Below, piece by piece: positions 1-6,817 of a DNA stretch of 8,478 nt. The DNA is from an uncultured Paraprevotella sp. (GTDB taxonomy: Bacteria; Bacteroidota; Bacteroidia; Bacteroidales; Bacteroidaceae), in assembly GCA_900766785.1 (NCBI GenBank), contig CAAFWT010000046.1, positions 1-8,478 on the forward strand. The letters run 5' to 3'. Position 1 is the first letter of the stretch. The number at the start of each line of letters is the position of its first letter. The notes beneath the pieces were generated by a model. The model saw only the letters and a program-made list of their open reading frames with translations, had not been told where the DNA came from and searched no databases. Both the position numbers and the translations under genes were made by a program.

Positions 1-116
1 ATGTCTAATTTGCAAGGGTTTACTATGCAAAGGTACAAAAATTTGTGGACATACGCAAATTTTTAAACAGTCATTTTATTGATACACAGAAGGTTAACGT
101 CTTTTCAAGGCTCGAC

Positions 117-157
117 TATTTAGGGCTGACTCCTGCAAATGGAATCAGCCCTAAGTA
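117..157. other. Long hairpin upstream of lysS
   Basis: The two arms (117-133 and 141-157) pair over 17 positions around a 7-nt loop, with 15 Watson-Crick pairs. The core is TAGGGCTGA against TCAGCCCTA. One odd pair is a wobble on the plus strand and the other a wobble on the minus strand, so strand cannot be decided. No T-run follows on either side, so it is not a classical intrinsic terminator. It lies about 70 nt before the lysS promoter and may close a transcript entering from outside the window. The rest of 1-292 holds only very short frames, for example 21 codons at 1-66, and I see no gene there. Confidence 0.5.
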
Positions 158-223
158 TCCATAAACGCTCAAGAAAGTTTAGTAATTTTTTCTTTGTCTG
201 AAACTTATCTGTGAGCATCTTTC

Positions 224-254
224 TTGCCACATCTGATAATTCTGCGTAACTTTG
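224..254 (+). promoter_or_regulatory. Bacteroidota-type promoter of lysS
   Basis: A -7 box TAACTTTG at 247-254 matches the Bacteroidota primary-sigma consensus TAnnTTTG exactly. A TTG at 224-226 supplies the -33 element with a 20-nt spacer, close to the usual 19-21. Transcription should start near 260, leaving a leader of about 33 nt that contains AAGGAA (279-284) before the ATG. The same octamer precedes two other genes in the window. Confidence 0.75.
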
Positions 255-292
255 CGCCCCAGAAAGAATGTTTTTATTAAGGAATAATTAGA

Positions 293-2065
293 ATGAACAT
301 ATTGGAATTGAGCGATCAGGAGATAGTAAGGAGAAGCAATCTCCAACAGTTGCGTGACCTGGGTATTGACCCGTATCCTGCTGCAGAATATCCTGTGGAT
401 GCATGGAGTACCGAGATACGCAGCTCTTTTGTTGACCTGCCCACAATGCAAGGACCCGATGGGGAGGAAGTTCCTACTCCTGCCACAGCCGAGAATAGTC
501 GCAATGTAAGCATTGCAGGCCGTATCATGAGCAAGCGAATCATGGGTAAAGCCGGTTTTGCAGAGTTGCAGGACAGCAAAGGTCGCATCCAAGTATATAT
601 CCAGCGGGATGCCATCTGTCCCGATGAGAACAAGGATCTGTACAATGTCGTGTTCAAGAAATGCCTGGACCTGGGCGACTTTATTGGTGTCAAGGGATAT
701 GTGTTCCGTACCAAGACAGGCGAGATAAGTGTGCATGTGACCCAGCTTACGGTTCTCTCCAAGAGCTTGCGTCCCCTGCCGGTAGTGAAGACAGATGCCG
801 AGGGGAATGTCTTTGATGCTTTTGATGACCCTGAGTTGCGCTATCGCCAGAGGTATGTGGACCTGATAGTGAACAATGGTGTGAAGGATACCTTCCTCAA
901 GAGAGCAACCATCGTGCGTACTTTGCGCCGCATTCTGGACGATGCTGGATATACCGAGGTGGATACCCCCATTCTTCAGAATATAGCAGGAGGTGCCAGT
1001 GCGCGTCCTTTTATCACGCATTTCAATGCCCTCAATCAGGATATGTACATGCGTATTGCCACAGAGTTGTATCTCAAGCGCCTTATCGTGGGCGGATTTG
1101 AGGGCGTGTATGAGATGGGCAAGAACTTCCGCAACGAGGGTATGGACAAGACTCACAATCCCGAGTTTACCTGTATGGAGCTTTATGTCAGCTACAAGGA
1201 TCTCAACTGGGGAATGAGTTTCACAGAGCGCATGCTGGAAGAGATTTGTACTGCCGTGAATGGAAAACCTGAAGTGGAGATAGACGGACAGGTGATTTCC
1301 TTCAAGGCTCCCTTCCGCCGCTTGCCCATTCTGGAAGCTATCAAGGAGCAGACTGGTTATGACCTGTATCCCATGAGCGAAGAGGAAATCCGCAACGTAG
1401 CTGCCAAGTTGGGCATCGAGGTGGACGAGAGCATGGGTAAGGGCAAACTGATAGATGAAATCTTCGGCGAGACCTGTGAGGGCACGTTCATACAACCCAC
1501 CTTTATCACTGACTATCCTGTGGAGATGTCTCCCCTGACCAAGATGCATCGCAGTAAGCCCGGACTCACGGAGCGCTTCGAACTTATGGTCAACGGAAAG
1601 GAACTGGCCAATGCTTATAGTGAGCTTAATGATCCCATCGACCAGGAGCAGCGCTTCGTGGAGCAGATGAAGTTGGCCGACAAAGGTGATGATGAGGCCA
1701 TGATTATTGATTATGATTTCCTGCGTGCCCTCCAGTATGGCATGCCTCCCACCTTCGGTATCGGTATCGGCATTGATCGTCTGGTGATGCTCCTCACAGG
1801 TAAGTTTGCCATAGGAGAGGTGATGCTCTTCCCACAGATGAAGCCAGAAGTGAAGGCTCCTCGCGACAAGGATGAGGTGTTCCTGGAGAAAGGTGTTCCT
1901 GCCGAATATATTCCCATCTTGCGTAAGGCAGGATATAATTTGGTGAGCACACTCAAGGGTGTGGCTCCTGCCAAGATACAACAGCAGATAATAGAGATTG
2001 TCAAGAAGTATAAGCTCGACGTGGAGCGTCCAGCCCAGGAGAGCATAGCAGAATGGACAGCATAA
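293..2065 (+). CDS. lysS: Lysyl-tRNA synthetase, class II
   Basis: This cytoplasmic enzyme charges tRNA-Lys with lysine using ATP. The 590-aa product has the class IIb layout. A short N-terminal helix is followed by an OB-fold anticodon-binding domain (about residues 70-157) and then the catalytic core. Motif 1 is around residues 200-228, ending in DTPIL. Motif 2 is FRNEGMDKTHNPEFTCMELY (279-298). Motif 3 is GIGIGIDRLVMLLTG (489-503). The GGASARPF segment (233-240) is also typical of LysRS. E. coli LysS is 505 aa. Here the normal end of class II LysRS, MLFP, falls at 511-514 and about 76 further residues follow, a feature I associate with Bacteroidota LysRS. The ATG is supported by the promoter and leader. 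The stop lies inside the start of gpsA, which suggests co-transcription. Confidence 0.97.
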   Translation: MNILELSDQEIVRRSNLQQLRDLGIDPYPAAEYPVDAWSTEIRSSFVDLPTMQGPDGEEVPTPATAENSRNVSIAGRIMSKRIMGKAGFAELQDSKGRIQVYIQRDAICPDENKDLYNVVFKKCLDLGDFIGVKGYVFRTKTGEISVHVTQLTVLSKSLRPLPVVKTDAEGNVFDAFDDPELRYRQRYVDLIVNNGVKDTFLKRATIVRTLRRILDDAGYTEVDTPILQNIAGGASARPFITHFNALNQDMYMRIATELYLKRLIVGGFEGVYEMGKNFRNEGMDKTHNPEFTCMELYVSYKDLNWGMSFTERMLEEICTAVNGKPEVEIDGQVISFKAPFRRLPILEAIKEQTGYDLYPMSEEEIRNVAAKLGIEVDESMGKGKLIDEIFGETCEGTFIQPTFITDYPVEMSPLTKMHRSKPGLTERFELMVNGKELANAYSELNDPIDQEQRFVEQMKLADKGDDEAMIIDYDFLRALQYGMPPTFGIGIGIDRLVMLLTGKFAIGEVMLFPQMKPEVKAPRDKDEVFLEKGVPAEYIPILRKAGYNLVSTLKGVAPAKIQQQIIEIVKKYKLDVERPAQESIAEWTA

Positions 2066-3051
2066 CGAGCCAGATAGGAATCATCGGTGGTGGAAGCTGG
2101 GCTACAGCCATTGCAAAGATTCTGCTCGAGCGTGTTCCACATATCCATTGGTATCAGCGTAATGCCCGCAGGATAGAGGAATTCAGGCAGACAGGGCACA
2201 ATCCTGCTTATCTGTCGCAGGTCCGCTTCGACATGAGCCGTATAACCCTGACGGATGACATCAATCAGGTGGTTGATTCATGTCAGACGCTCATACTGGT
2301 TCTCCCATCCCCCTTTCTGAAAAGTACTCTGCAGCAGTTGCATGTCAAGGTGCGCTCCAAGTTCCTGGTTACTGCCATCAAGGGCATTGTGCCCGGTGAG
2401 AATCTCATCTGTACAGACTACCTGGCCTTGATGTACGGCTTGCCACAGGAACAGTTGGCTGTCATCGGTGGTCCCAGTCATGCCGAGGATGTGGCCATGA
2501 ACCATCTCACCTATCTCACTGTGGGGTGTGCCGATGTGGAACATGCTCAGCAGATGGCTTCACTCCTGGCCAATGATTATGTGCGCACCAAGGTGAGCCA
2601 GGATGTCACAGGCATTGAATATGCCAGTGTACTCAAGAATGTTTACGCTTTGGCTGCCGGCATTTGTCATGGAATGAATTATGGCGACAATTTTCAGGCT
2701 GTGCTCATCAGCAATGCCATCCAGGAGATGCAACGTTTCCTCAATGTGGTGTGTCCCATCCAGCGTAACATCAGTGATTCTGTCTATACGGGGGATTTAC
2801 TTGTGACAGGATACAGCCAGTTCAGCCGCAATCGCATGTTCGGCACCATGATAGGCAGAGGCTACACCGTACAGAGTGCTCAGGCGGAGATGCGCATGAT
2901 AGCCGAAGGTTATTTCGGAGCCAAATGCATGCAGGAACTTAACCATCAGTGGAAGGTCAATATGCCCATCCTGGATGCTGTTTACAATATCCTCTATCAG
3001 CGTGTGAGTCCTGTGCTTGAAATCCGACTCCTGAGTGAGACGTTCCGATAA
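2053..3051 (+). CDS. gpsA: NAD(P)-dependent glycerol-3-phosphate dehydrogenase
   Basis: This enzyme reduces dihydroxyacetone phosphate to sn-glycerol-3-phosphate in the cytoplasm, supplying the backbone for membrane phospholipids. The 332-aa product, of normal family length, begins with a Rossmann dinucleotide-binding loop GIIGGGSWATA (9-19). The family lysines sit in AIKGI (K110) and LKNVYALAAG (K195). GGPSHAEDVA (139-148) corresponds to the usual GPSFAxEVA. GDLLVTGYSQFSRNRMFG (247-264) is the conserved substrate-binding stretch with SRNR. The ATG lies inside lysS and the frames overlap by 13 bp. AGGAG at 2037-2041 is 11 nt upstream, so translation may be coupled to lysS. Tandem stop codons TAA-TAG end the frame. 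No separate promoter is visible. Confidence 0.96.
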   Translation: MDSITSQIGIIGGGSWATAIAKILLERVPHIHWYQRNARRIEEFRQTGHNPAYLSQVRFDMSRITLTDDINQVVDSCQTLILVLPSPFLKSTLQQLHVKVRSKFLVTAIKGIVPGENLICTDYLALMYGLPQEQLAVIGGPSHAEDVAMNHLTYLTVGCADVEHAQQMASLLANDYVRTKVSQDVTGIEYASVLKNVYALAAGICHGMNYGDNFQAVLISNAIQEMQRFLNVVCPIQRNISDSVYTGDLLVTGYSQFSRNRMFGTMIGRGYTVQSAQAEMRMIAEGYFGAKCMQELNHQWKVNMPILDAVYNILYQRVSPVLEIRLLSETFR

Positions 3052-3182
3052 TAGTGTCAACAGGTGTTGATGACAAGAGCTGGAATGAATGCTCTTTGAA
3101 CAGAGGAGACGACATACATTTATCTGAATAAAGCGAAAGAGAGAGAACAAAGAAATATAATACAGTCAAAATAAGTTTTGTT

Positions 3183-4520
3183 ATGATTAAGTTAGACATC
3201 AGTAAATCACTGCTTGCTCCCGAGGCCATCTCATCCTATGAGAGTGCAGTGGCATCGGCTCAGCAGGCTCTGGAAAATGCAACCTGCGCCGGAAATGATT
3301 TCCTTGGATGGTTGCATCTGCCCAGTCAGATCACCCCAGACTTCCTGCAGGAACTCCAGGCATGTGCCAATACGCTTCGTGAGAACTGTGACACGGTGGT
3401 GGTGGCAGGTATAGGTGGTTCGTACCTGGGTGCACGTGCCGTCATAGAAGCTTTGGGCAACAGCTTCCAGTGGTTGACCAACAAGGGTGAGAATCCCAAT
3501 ATCCTATTCGCAGGTAACAACATCGGTGAGGACTATCTGTATGAGCTGACCGAGTATCTGCGTGGACGCAACTTCGGTGTCATCAATATAAGCAAGAGCG
3601 GTACCACCACCGAGACTGCTTTGGCATTCCGTCTGCTCAAGAAGCAATGTGAGCAGCAGCGTGGCATAGAGATGGCTCGCAAGGTCATTGTGGCTGTTAC
3701 CGATGCCAAGAAGGGTGCTGCACGTACCACTGCCGACCGCGAGGGATACACCTCTTTCGTGATTCCCGACAATGTGGGCGGACGTTTCAGTGTGCTCACT
3801 CCTGTGGGTCTGCTTCCCATAGCTGTGGCAGGCTTTGACATTGTCAGTCTGGTGCAGGGAGCTGCCGATATGGAACGTGCCACAGCTGCTGACGTTCCTT
3901 TCAGTCAGAATCCCAGCGCTCAGTATGCTGCCGCTCGCAATGCACTCTATCAGCAGGGTAAGAAGATAGAGATTCTGGTCAACTTCCAGCCTAAGTTGCA
4001 TTATATGAACGAGTGGTGGAAGCAACTCTATGGAGAGTCGGAGGGTAAGGATCTCAAGGGCATCTTCCCCGCTGCTGTTGACTTCAGTACAGACCTTCAT
4101 TCTATGGGTCAATGGATTCAGGAAGGTGAGCGTACCATTTTTGAAACAGTGGTCAGCATCGAGGAGCCCGAGCACACTCTCCTCTTCCCTCATGATGATG
4201 AAAACCTGGACGGCCTGAACTTCCTTGAGGGTAAGCGTGTAGATGAGGTGAACAAGATGGCAGAGCTGGGCACTCAGCTTGCTCATGTAGATGGCGGTGT
4301 GCCCAATATCCGTGTGAGCGTACCCCGACTGGATGCCTATAATCTGGGACAACTGATTTACTTCTTCGAAAAGGCTTGTGGCATCAGTGGCCTCATACTG
4401 GGTGTCAATCCCTTCAACCAGCCTGGCGTGGAAGCATACAAGAAGAATATGTTTGCACTCTTGGGCAAACCAGGATATGAGAAGGAAACAGAGGCCATCA
4501 AGGAACGTCTCAAGAACTAA
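3183..4520 (+). CDS. pgi: Glucose-6-phosphate isomerase
   Basis: This enzyme interconverts glucose-6-phosphate and fructose-6-phosphate, linking glycolysis or gluconeogenesis with sugar-nucleotide synthesis. The 445-aa product is the short form, as in Bacillus (about 450 aa), not the E. coli form of about 550. Two SIS domains are visible. VAGIGGSYLGARA (74-86) and the phosphate-binding SKSGTTTET (137-145) lie in the first. PGI signature 1, DNVGGRFSVLTPVG, is at 196-209. GESEGKD (284-290) holds the catalytic Glu, TDLHS the His (306), and signature 2 (403-421, FNQPGVEAYKK) the C-terminal Lys. The 131-nt gap from gpsA holds an imperfect 5-bp hairpin just after the gpsA stop. It also has a weak promoter-like pair (TTG 3067-3069; TTTG 3095-3098 without the TA), so pgi may be separately or jointly transcribed. 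An AT-rich leader without Shine-Dalgarno precedes the ATG. Confidence 0.97.
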   Translation: MIKLDISKSLLAPEAISSYESAVASAQQALENATCAGNDFLGWLHLPSQITPDFLQELQACANTLRENCDTVVVAGIGGSYLGARAVIEALGNSFQWLTNKGENPNILFAGNNIGEDYLYELTEYLRGRNFGVINISKSGTTTETALAFRLLKKQCEQQRGIEMARKVIVAVTDAKKGAARTTADREGYTSFVIPDNVGGRFSVLTPVGLLPIAVAGFDIVSLVQGAADMERATAADVPFSQNPSAQYAAARNALYQQGKKIEILVNFQPKLHYMNEWWKQLYGESEGKDLKGIFPAAVDFSTDLHSMGQWIQEGERTIFETVVSIEEPEHTLLFPHDDENLDGLNFLEGKRVDEVNKMAELGTQLAHVDGGVPNIRVSVPRLDAYNLGQLIYFFEKACGISGLILGVNPFNQPGVEAYKKNMFALLGKPGYEKETEAIKERLKN

Positions 4521-4537
4521 AATAAACTCTTGTAATC

Positions 4538-5248
4538 TTGAATAGGAAAGATAACTGTCAGAACGGTCCTGAGGTGGATAGCCTCAAGGCCGTTCTTTTT
4601 GATATGGATGGAGTCCTCTTTGACTCCATGCCCAATCATGTGTATGCCTGGCGTGGGGCGGCAGAGAGGTTCGGCTTGCATATGACCTCCCAGGAAGTGT
4701 ATATGAATGAAGGACGTACCGGTAGCGGTACCGTGGATATGCTGGCCGTGCGTACGTGGGGCAGAAAAGCCACAGAGGCCGAGATGGAAGAGATTTACAG
4801 AGTGAAGAGCGAACTGTTCAATACGTGCCCCGAAGCTTCTCCGATGCCCTATGCACGCGAGGTGCTTCAGGCGGTACGTGACAGAGGTCTGCGCATTGTG
4901 CTGGTGACAGGAAGCGGACAACGTTCTCTGCTAGATAGGTTGGAGCAGGCTTTCCCTGGGTGCTTCCATGAAGACTATATGGTGACAGCCTATGATGTGG
5001 TGCATGGAAAGCCTAATCCCGAACCGTATCTGATAGGACTTGACAAGGCTGGCGTGCATGCCTCTCAGGCTATGGTGGTGGAAAATGCGCCCCTGGGAGT
5101 TCAAGCCGGTCACGCTGCTGGCATCTATACTCTGGCTCTCAACACGGGCACACTTCCCGATGATGTCTTGTGGGAATCAGGAGCAGATTGTGTCTTGCCC
5201 AGCATGCAGGCTTTGTCAGAACAGACATGTCGCTTCTTCGGGAAGTGA
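4538..5248 (+). CDS. HAD-family hydrolase, beta-phosphoglucomutase-like
   Basis: This is probably a cytoplasmic phosphatase or phosphomutase acting on a small phosphorylated metabolite, possibly a sugar phosphate; the substrate cannot be read from sequence. The motifs below are numbered on the 236-aa version. Motif I is DMDGVLFDS (22-30) with the nucleophile D22 and acid/base D24. Motif II is VTGSG (123-127). Motif III is K158 in GKPNPEPYL. Motif IV is VVENAPLGVQAG (180-191), with E182-N183 where many relatives have ED or DD. A helical cap lies between motifs I and II (about 35-100). There is no usable ATG upstream of motif I. The frame opens after a stop at 4523-4525, and the candidates are TTG 4538 (16 residues before KAVLFD) or GTG 4574 (4 residues before it, closer to typical relatives). 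Neither has a Shine-Dalgarno. It sits 17 nt after pgi if TTG is used and is likely co-transcribed with it. Confidence 0.9.
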   Translation: MNRKDNCQNGPEVDSLKAVLFDMDGVLFDSMPNHVYAWRGAAERFGLHMTSQEVYMNEGRTGSGTVDMLAVRTWGRKATEAEMEEIYRVKSELFNTCPEASPMPYAREVLQAVRDRGLRIVLVTGSGQRSLLDRLEQAFPGCFHEDYMVTAYDVVHGKPNPEPYLIGLDKAGVHASQAMVVENAPLGVQAGHAAGIYTLALNTGTLPDDVLWESGADCVLPSMQALSEQTCRFFGK

Positions 5249-5273
5249 AATGCATGATATCTGTATGGCTTCT

Positions 5274-5290
5274 TGTCTGACCATCAGACA
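5274..5290. terminator. Small perfect hairpin after the HAD gene
   Basis: TGTCTGA (5274-5280) and TCAGACA (5284-5290) are exact inverted repeats around a 3-nt gap, 25 nt after the HAD stop codon. A T-run is lacking (TTATCC follows), so termination is only a guess from position. Confidence 0.3.
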
Positions 5291-5320
5291 TTATCCTCCC
5301 CATCGGTATATGGTTATGTG

Positions 5321-5391
5321 ATTGTCTCCTGAGATCATCTCTTACTCGCAGCTCTCTGCAGAAGCTGATGGGGGAGTGCTCAGGGGATAAT
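5321..5391. other. Long stem-loop between convergent genes
   Basis: Arms 5321-5333 (ATTGTCTCCTGAG) and 5379-5391 (CTCAGGGGATAAT) pair over 13 positions, 11 Watson-Crick plus two G·U in a plus-strand RNA. On the minus strand the same two pairs would be A·C mismatches. The 45-nt interior can form smaller hairpins, for example GCAG/CTGC at 5348-5359 and CATC/GATG at 5336-5370. It sits between the rightward HAD gene and the leftward lipoprotein gene. It could protect or end the 3' end of the HAD transcript. No T-run follows. Confidence 0.4.
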
Positions 5392-5412
5392 ATTGTATGG
5401 GAAAAGGGGGTC

Positions 5413-5970
5413 TTATACACCCTCTTCTTCCAATGAATCTTCGGCAGGATTCTCGTTGATGGGCGTGTTGTCCTCTTCTATGCGACAACTGCCATCCGGA
5501 GCTATCTTGATGAGGAAGGGCTGAGACATGTCGCTTTCAGGATAGCTGACACACGTTCCGAAGGTGAGTATGCCCTCCTCGTAACCAATGCAACGGAATC
5601 CATCAAACATGCCATGCACGCGGAAATCTGCATCCATGAAACCCTTGAAATCATTCTTGGTAAATCGGCGATGGAAGAAATCCTTGCCGTTCTTCTTGAT
5701 AGAGAGGTCAAAAAGATTGTCCTTGAACTTGCTTCCGTACTGGTCTGTCACCACAGGCATGGAATCACATGGCTCTCGGTGAATGACAAAGGTTATTTGG
5801 CTGTTCCAGGCCTTTAGGCTGTCGAGGTAGTCACAGCTGGCCATGCTGTGCGTTACGGTATCCTGTTCCACCACCGGCAGTACGTCGATGGTATCCTTGT
5901 TCTGGTTTTCCTTGCATGATGTCAGTATCAGTGCCATTACAGCCACTATCATCAGGTGCTTCTGTGTCAT
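5413..5970 (-). CDS. Hypothetical lipoprotein, DUF4738-like
   Basis: This 185-aa protein is of unknown function. It opens with a lipoprotein signal peptide: a basic start, a hydrophobic run (residues 6-16) and the lipobox LTSC with lipidated Cys19. The mature start CKENQNKD has K-E directly after the cysteine, resembling the charged surface-export signals described for Bacteroidota lipoproteins, so surface exposure is possible. The body is polar, with a probable compact domain from about 55 to 165. FTKNDFKGFMDADF (103-116) followed by a glycine/aromatic stretch and FGTCVSYPESD resembles, from memory, the Bacteroidota DUF4738 lipoproteins. The mature part has four further cysteines (46, 68, 127 and 140) before Cys162, and it ends in an acidic tail. 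The gene is monocistronic, divergent from the DUF4230 operon, with a clear promoter of its own. Confidence 0.85.
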   Translation of the reverse strand: MTQKHLMIVAVMALILTSCKENQNKDTIDVLPVVEQDTVTHSMASCDYLDSLKAWNSQITFVIHREPCDSMPVVTDQYGSKFKDNLFDLSIKKNGKDFFHRRFTKNDFKGFMDADFRVHGMFDGFRCIGYEEGILTFGTCVSYPESDMSQPFLIKIAPDGSCRIEEDNTPINENPAEDSLEEEGV

Positions 5971-6009
5971 CTCTATCTCTCTTGTTTGTAAGTGTAGATT
6001 TACTTTTCA

Positions 6010-6041
6010 CAAAGTTATGTATTTTTTCTGTTCCGTACAAA
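6010..6041 (-). promoter_or_regulatory. Promoter of the lipoprotein gene
   Basis: Read on the minus strand, TTTG (6041-6038) and TAACTTTG (6017-6010) are separated by 20 nt, an excellent match to the Bacteroidota -33/-7 consensus. The predicted start near 6004 gives a leader of about 34 nt ending in a purine-rich GAGAGATAGAG before the ATG. Confidence 0.8.
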
Positions 6042-6085
6042 CAGAATCTACTGAGATGTGCGCCGGAGAACCCGTTTTTATTTTG

Positions 6086-6093
6086 TATCTTTG
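6086..6093 (+). promoter_or_regulatory. -7 box abutting the first DUF4230 gene
   Basis: TATCTTTG fits TAnnTTTG exactly. No TTG is present at the expected -33 position (around 6063-6066). The predicted transcription start falls at about 6098-6101, at or just before the ATG at 6101, which would make the mRNA leaderless or nearly so. No better match is visible upstream on this strand. Confidence 0.55.
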
Positions 6094-6100
6094 CCGTGTT

Positions 6101-6817
6101 ATGAAACGCGCATTTGTATTTCTGGCTTTGGTGGCTGTGGTTATGTTTCTGGCCATAGGTGGTATGAGTCACTGCTCACTCTCCCGCCTTCTCCCTGCAG
6201 ATACGGCCGACACTCCTCGGGTGGATTCCATGGACATGGTCATGAGACTTCGTGCCCAGAGCAGGCTATATACGGCCGAATACCGTATCCACAAGATAGT
6301 CACTCATGATGACCTGTTGCGTTTCCAGGGAGAGTTTCTGGGCTATTCCTACCAGCAGACCTTTCACTTCGGTGACCGTAAGATAGCCATACCCATCGAT
6401 GTCGTTTTCAAGGCTTATGTGGACTTCTCCTCCTTTTCCGAGAAGAATGTAGAGCGTCATGATTCTCTTATTCACATCACCTTGCCCGATCCGAAGATTG
6501 TTCTCACTTCCAGCAATGTGGATCATGCAGGAGTGCGTCAGTACACCAGTCTGTTTCGCTCGGGTTACACCGACCGTGAGATGAGTGAACTCACCAAGCA
6601 GGGTGTGGAGAGCATCATCTCCGGGATGGGAAAGACAGATATAATAGAACGCGCGCGCGAGAGTGCCGCTCGCTTTATCATCCCTCTTATGGTTCGGTTG
6701 GGATATCGGTCCGATTATGTGGTGGTCACTTTCCGTAGTGATCTGGACCTCTCCAATCCTAAGTATTTCTATGACAGCGAACACTCTGTGGTGCGATGGG
6801 AAGGAGGTGAGAAATGA
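6101..6817 (+). CDS. Membrane-anchored DUF4230-type protein (first of pair)
   Basis: This 238-aa protein is of unknown function, recognised as the DUF4230 type common in Bacteroidota and some Firmicutes. An N-terminal hydrophobic segment (residues 4-21 after MKR) is a signal anchor or signal peptide, so the rest should lie outside the cytoplasm. The soluble domain (about 58-212) runs as follows: a beta strand YTAEYRIHKIV (57-67), a strand pair including IAIPIDVVFKAYVDF (95-109), IHITLPDPKIVLTSS (124-138), then two helices (about 156-200) and a final strand DYVVVTF (205-211). The frame is open further upstream to 5843, but that part runs antisense through the lipoprotein gene. The ATG at 6101 gives a proper signal segment and follows the -7 box. 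It overlaps the next gene by ATGA. Confidence 0.85.
   Translation: MKRAFVFLALVAVVMFLAIGGMSHCSLSRLLPADTADTPRVDSMDMVMRLRAQSRLYTAEYRIHKIVTHDDLLRFQGEFLGYSYQQTFHFGDRKIAIPIDVVFKAYVDFSSFSEKNVERHDSLIHITLPDPKIVLTSSNVDHAGVRQYTSLFRSGYTDREMSELTKQGVESIISGMGKTDIIERARESAARFIIPLMVRLGYRSDYVVVTFRSDLDLSNPKYFYDSEHSVVRWEGGEK
6801..6810 (+). promoter_or_regulatory. Strong Shine-Dalgarno of the second DUF4230 gene
   Basis: AAGGAGGTGA lies 3 nt before the ATG at 6814 (core AGGAGG about 7 nt away) and is almost fully complementary to the 16S rRNA 3' end. It is also coding (E-G-G-E at the end of the first DUF4230 protein), so coincidence is possible. It decides the start at the ATGA overlap. Confidence 0.5.

Noticed and set aside
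7..61. AATTTGC...GCAAATT inverted repeat near the window start
   Set aside because: Only 7 bp with a 41-nt gap in AT-rich DNA; expected by chance, with no transposase nearby.
179..1981. 600-codon open frame antisense to lysS
   Set aside because: It mirrors the reading frame of a certain gene. The product is rich in His, Leu and Ile with no domain, and lysS motifs are intact on the other strand; this is a codon-bias shadow.
3504..4352. 282-codon open frame antisense to pgi
   Set aside because: Same kind of shadow; pgi signatures are unambiguous on the plus strand.
5249..5321. Short frame MHDICMASCL... after the HAD gene
   Set aside because: About 23 codons, overlapping a hairpin, with no start signal or recognisable features.
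5843..6100. 86-codon upstream extension of the first DUF4230 frame
   Set aside because: It runs antisense through the lipoprotein gene and its promoter; a proper signal segment and promoter fit the ATG at 6101.
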